From: Flavobacteriales bacterium UBA1112 | GTDB lineage: Bacteria > Bacteroidota > Bacteroidia > Flavobacteriales_D > Sanyastnellaceae | Length of the DNA: 9,528 bases | Assembly: GCA_002313415.1 (NCBI GenBank) | Contig: DCBH01000028.1 | Coordinates: forward strand, 914-10,441 | Direction: 5' to 3' | Part shown: positions 7,394 to 9,528 of the stretch, piece by piece | Numbering within the stretch: the stretch's first letter is position 1 | Layout of the letters: every line of letters begins with the position of its first letter | Notes under the pieces: generated by a model | What the model saw: only the letters and a program-made list of their open reading frames with translations | The model's database searches: none | What the model was told of the DNA's origin: nothing | Translations under genes and position numbers: made by a program

Positions 7394-7867
7394 ATGGCAA
7401 AAACGATTTCCCCACTTCGAGTCGGAGACCAAGCTCCTTCCTTCTCCGTTGAAGACCAGAAAGGCAACATCCGTACGCTTGAAGAATTCAAAGGTTCAAA
7501 ACTTGTGTTGTACTTCTATCCCAAGGACAATACGCCCGGTTGTACGACCCAGGCGTGCAATTTGAACGACAATTTTGCGCAGCTTGCGAATGAAGGATAT
7601 ACGATTTTAGGAGTGAGCAAAGACCCTGCGAAGTCACACCTCAAATTCATTGAAAAATTTGAGCTGCAATTTGATCTTCTTTGCGATGAAGACCTCAGTG
7701 TCCACAATGCCTATGGTGTTTGGGGATTGAAAAAGTTCATGGGACGAGAATACGATGGCACCCATCGAACCACATTCGTCATCGATGAGCGCGGCGTTCT
7801 GGAACAGGTCATTGCCAAACCCAAGGTGAAGGCACACGCAGAAGAAATCCTTCATCCTGAAGGTTGA
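7394..7867 (+). CDS. bcp: Thioredoxin-dependent thiol peroxidase (Bcp/PrxQ-type peroxiredoxin)
   Basis: A 157-residue cytoplasmic peroxiredoxin of the Bcp/PrxQ subfamily, which reduces hydrogen peroxide and organic hydroperoxides at the expense of thioredoxin. The thioredoxin-like fold starts at VGDQAPSFSVEDQKG. The peroxidatic cysteine is Cys50 in YPKDNTPGCTTQAC, with Cys55 five residues later as the resolving cysteine, the pattern of helix-2 atypical 2-Cys Bcp enzymes. Arg125 in GTHRTTFVID is the conserved active-site arginine. VWGLKKFMGREYDG near 109-122 is a subfamily signature. Cys97 (LLCDED) is an additional cysteine. Length is normal. The ATG at 7394 directly precedes AKTISPLRVGDQAP and is the only sensible start. 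It is divergent from priA and 106 bp upstream of recA; whether it is co-transcribed with recA is unclear because the spacer contains two inverted repeats. Confidence 0.96.
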   Translation: MAKTISPLRVGDQAPSFSVEDQKGNIRTLEEFKGSKLVLYFYPKDNTPGCTTQACNLNDNFAQLANEGYTILGVSKDPAKSHLKFIEKFELQFDLLCDEDLSVHNAYGVWGLKKFMGREYDGTHRTTFVIDERGVLEQVIAKPKVKAHAEEILHPEG

Positions 7868-7889
7868 TTTTGGGTGGACGTTCATTGTT

Positions 7890-7910
7890 TTTTGTCCACC
7901 GTGGACAAAA
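7890..7910. promoter_or_regulatory. Perfect palindrome upstream of recA, possible operator
   Basis: TTTTGTCCAC (7890-7899) and GTGGACAAAA (7901-7910) are exact reverse complements around a single C at 7900. A one-base centre does not favour an RNA hairpin, so a dimeric-repressor operator is the more natural reading. It lies 63 bp before the recA ATG, where an SOS-type regulator could act, but I cannot assign the binding protein. A further copy of the arm, GGTGGAC at 7873-7879, can pair with GTCCACC at 7894-7900 across a 14-nt loop, so a competing RNA fold is also possible. Confidence 0.5.
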
Positions 7911-7919
7911 CGCCCCCTC

Positions 7920-7940
7920 CTCCGTAAGTCCATTACGGAG
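7920..7940. repeat. Stem-loop in the bcp-recA spacer
   Basis: CTCCGTAA (7920-7927) and TTACGGAG (7933-7940) are perfect 8-bp arms around the 5-nt loop GTCCA. On neither strand is a T tract directly downstream, so it does not look like a canonical Rho-independent terminator. It may be a 3'-end processing or stabilising stem for bcp mRNA, a leader stem of recA mRNA, or a second protein-binding site. It ends 33 bp before the recA ATG. TACCTTCG at 7950-7957, just after it, is an imperfect -7-type box without a matching TTG upstream. Confidence 0.45.
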
Positions 7941-7973
7941 TCCCTCAAATACCTTCGCTGAAAACACAAAAAC

Positions 7974-9005
7974 ATGGCTGTAAATACAGACAAAATGAAA
8001 GCGCTCCAGTTGACGATGGATCGACTGGACAAGACCTATGGCAAGGGTACCGTAATGAAGCTCGGTGCCGAAGCCGTCGAAAAAGTAGACGTAATTCCAA
8101 GCGGCAGTTTGACCCTAGACCTTGCACTTGGCATCGGTGGCTACCCCAAAGGACGTGTCGTAGAAATTTATGGCCCTGAATCTTCAGGGAAAACAACCCT
8201 TGCCATTCATGCCATTGCAGAGTGCCAAAAGCAAGGTGGGATTTGTGCCATTGTCGACGCAGAACATGCCTTTGATAAATTCTATGCGGAGAATCTTGGT
8301 GTAGACACTGAAAACCTGCTGATTTCGCAGCCGGATAATGGAGAACAAGCACTCGAAATTGCAGACAACCTCATCCGTTCAGGGGCCATCGATTTGCTTG
8401 TGATTGATTCTGTAGCGGCGCTGACACCGCGCGCTGAAATCGAAGGTGAAATGTCCGACAGCTCGGTAGGCCTTCAGGCGCGTCTGATGTCCAAAGCACT
8501 CCGTAAGCTGACAGGCACCATTAGCAAAACTGGATGTTGTTGCATGTTCATCAACCAACTTCGAGAAAAGATCGGAGTGATGTTTGGCAACCCGGAAACC
8601 ACCACGGGAGGAAACGCACTGAAATTTTATTCTTCTGTTCGTCTCGACATTCGTCGATCCACGCAAATCAAAGATGGCGACGCCGTTCAAGGAAACCGCA
8701 CCAAGGTCAAAGTCGTGAAGAACAAAGTTGCGCCTCCGTTCCGACGCGCCGAGTTTGACATCATGTATGGCGCAGGCGTATCCAAGACGGGGGAAATCAT
8801 CGATCTTGGTGTAGATCACGGCATCATCAAAAAGAGTGGCTCCTGGTTTTCTTACGGAGACACCAAACTGGGACAGGGCAGAGATGCTGTGAAAAACCTC
8901 ATCGCAGACAACCCGGAGCTCATGGATGAACTTGAATCTAAAATCAAAGAAGCCATTCAGCCTTCCAAGGCAGAAGAGACAATGCCAGAGGAGGCCTTTG
9001 CATGA
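7974..9005 (+). CDS. recA: Recombinase RecA
   Basis: RecA polymerises on single-stranded DNA, pairs homologous strands and, in organisms with an SOS system, acts as LexA co-protease. The protein has 343 residues, a normal length. After the N-terminal helix (MKALQLTMDRLDKTYGKG) come Walker A GPESSGKT at 67-74, the catalytic Glu97 in VDAEHAFD, and Walker B LLVIDSVAAL with Asp145. DNA-binding loop L1 is about 157-165 (EGEMSDSSVG) and loop L2 is about 195-210, in QLREKIGVMFGNPETTTGG. KVKVVKNKVAPPFRRAEFDI marks the C-terminal core, followed by a short acidic tail (KAEETMPEEAFA) of the kind that modulates DNA binding. A run of three cysteines (188-190) precedes MFINQLREK. The start is the first in-frame ATG and matches family N termini; no Shine-Dalgarno is seen. 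The stop overlaps the next gene as ATGA. No intein or frameshift is present. Confidence 0.99.
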   Translation: MAVNTDKMKALQLTMDRLDKTYGKGTVMKLGAEAVEKVDVIPSGSLTLDLALGIGGYPKGRVVEIYGPESSGKTTLAIHAIAECQKQGGICAIVDAEHAFDKFYAENLGVDTENLLISQPDNGEQALEIADNLIRSGAIDLLVIDSVAALTPRAEIEGEMSDSSVGLQARLMSKALRKLTGTISKTGCCCMFINQLREKIGVMFGNPETTTGGNALKFYSSVRLDIRRSTQIKDGDAVQGNRTKVKVVKNKVAPPFRRAEFDIMYGAGVSKTGEIIDLGVDHGIIKKSGSWFSYGDTKLGQGRDAVKNLIADNPELMDELESKIKEAIQPSKAEETMPEEAFA

Positions 9006-9528
9006 GCGCTCAAATGACATTGTGGAAATCCCAATTGCACAGCGGGGCGGCCTTTGGCCTCCTCGTTTTGTTTTTTGTGGGCTGCTCAGACACCCAAGTT
9101 GTACCTGAAGACAGCCATGAAGTCCTGCTGGACAGTGCTCAATTTTGGAGCGACCACATTGTCACAAATCCAGCGGACCCAAGTCGGTATGTCGGCCGTG
9201 CTGCGTGGCATTTGAGAAATGGAAGAATCACGGAGGGTCTTTTGGATCTTAATCTGGCCTTGGAAGCTGACTCAACCCACGCACCAGCTTGGTCGGCAAA
9301 AGCGGATGCGCTCTATCTCACACAAGCCTTCGAGCCCTGCATTGAACATCTGGATGCTTGCCTTCTCGCTGACCCAGATCACATCCCTTGCTTGCTTCGT
9401 CGAGCAGAAATGCACATCCATTTGAGGCAGTACCCTGAAGCGTTCAAACGTCTCAATGATGTCCTTCGAAAGGCACCCTTGAATCACGAAGCATATTGGA
9501 TGAAAGGTATGATTTACAGAGATCAGGG
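9002..9528 (+). CDS. TPR-repeat lipoprotein, 5' part
   Basis: A 175-codon open frame that continues past the end of the window. Its ATG overlaps the recA stop as ATGA. The N terminus has a basic/polar start, a hydrophobic stretch (GAAFGLLVLFFV) and a lipobox FVGC with the lipidated Cys at residue 28, so the product should be membrane-anchored in the envelope. Only one acidic residue follows closely (CSDTQ), so surface export is uncertain. From about residue 60, helical repeats of TPR type appear: RYVGRAAWHLRNGRITEGL, APAWSAKADALYLTQAFEP, and PCLLRRAEMHIHLRQYPEAF, followed by the start of a further unit (NHEAYWMKGMIYRDQ). TPR lipoproteins are usually protein-protein scaffolds; the partner is unknown. 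Coupling to recA is probably shared transcription rather than shared function. Confidence 0.85.
   Translation, partial: MSAQMTLWKSQLHSGAAFGLLVLFFVGCSDTQVVPEDSHEVLLDSAQFWSDHIVTNPADPSRYVGRAAWHLRNGRITEGLLDLNLALEADSTHAPAWSAKADALYLTQAFEPCIEHLDACLLADPDHIPCLLRRAEMHIHLRQYPEAFKRLNDVLRKAPLNHEAYWMKGMIYRDQ

Noticed and set aside
7332..7415. N-terminal extension of PriA from ATG 7415
   Set aside because: The extra 28 residues do not resemble PriA N termini and would overlap the divergent bcp start; GTG 7331 gives the expected protein.
7634..8032. Minus-strand open frame (132 codons) spanning the bcp-recA spacer
   Set aside because: It is antisense to conserved parts of bcp and the recA start and would read through both inverted repeats; nothing in its translation is recognisable.
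8379..9020. Minus-strand open frame (213 codons) opposite recA
   Set aside because: Shadow of the highly conserved recA core; no domain features.

Overview
The window looks like an ordinary chromosomal segment of a Bacteroidota bacterium, most likely a Flavobacteriales-type organism (inference). The support is: a serC-serA-DUF1015 cluster, a short SerA with no ACT domain, a long PriA, a secreted protein with a probable type IX secretion (T9SS) C-terminal signal, and genes that lack Shine-Dalgarno sequences. Base composition looks close to balanced throughout. I see no phage, IS element, CRISPR array, tRNA or rRNA.

Left block (1-4853, + strand): a tightly packed run of genes. The 3' end of serC is followed after 32 bp by serA. 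Then come a DUF1015 protein, a YggS/PLPBP-type pyridoxal-phosphate protein and a 102-residue two-helix membrane protein, each joined to the one before by a 4-nt stop/start overlap. The run ends with a secreted beta-propeller-like protein. SerA and SerC make phosphoserine from 3-phosphoglycerate. SerC needs PLP and the YggS family handles PLP homeostasis, so the first four genes form a plausible serine/PLP unit. No serB is visible.

Middle block (4872-7331, - strand): priA, the primosomal replication-restart helicase, convergent with the propeller gene (18 bp between stops) and divergent from the next gene. Its start is uncertain; a GTG at 7331 is preferred over an ATG at 7415 that would overlap the neighbour.

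Right block (7394-9528, + strand): a Bcp-type peroxiredoxin, then a 106-bp spacer with two notable inverted repeats, then recA. A TPR lipoprotein gene overlaps the recA stop by 4 nt and runs off the window. priA and recA are both DNA repair/replication-restart genes, and Bcp is an oxidative-stress enzyme, so this half has a loose genome-maintenance theme.

I found no clear undescribed system. The best leads are the DUF1015 protein with a DGHHR motif in a serine operon, the 10-bp-arm perfect palindrome upstream of recA, and the unfamiliar membrane protein and secreted protein at the end of the serine operon.
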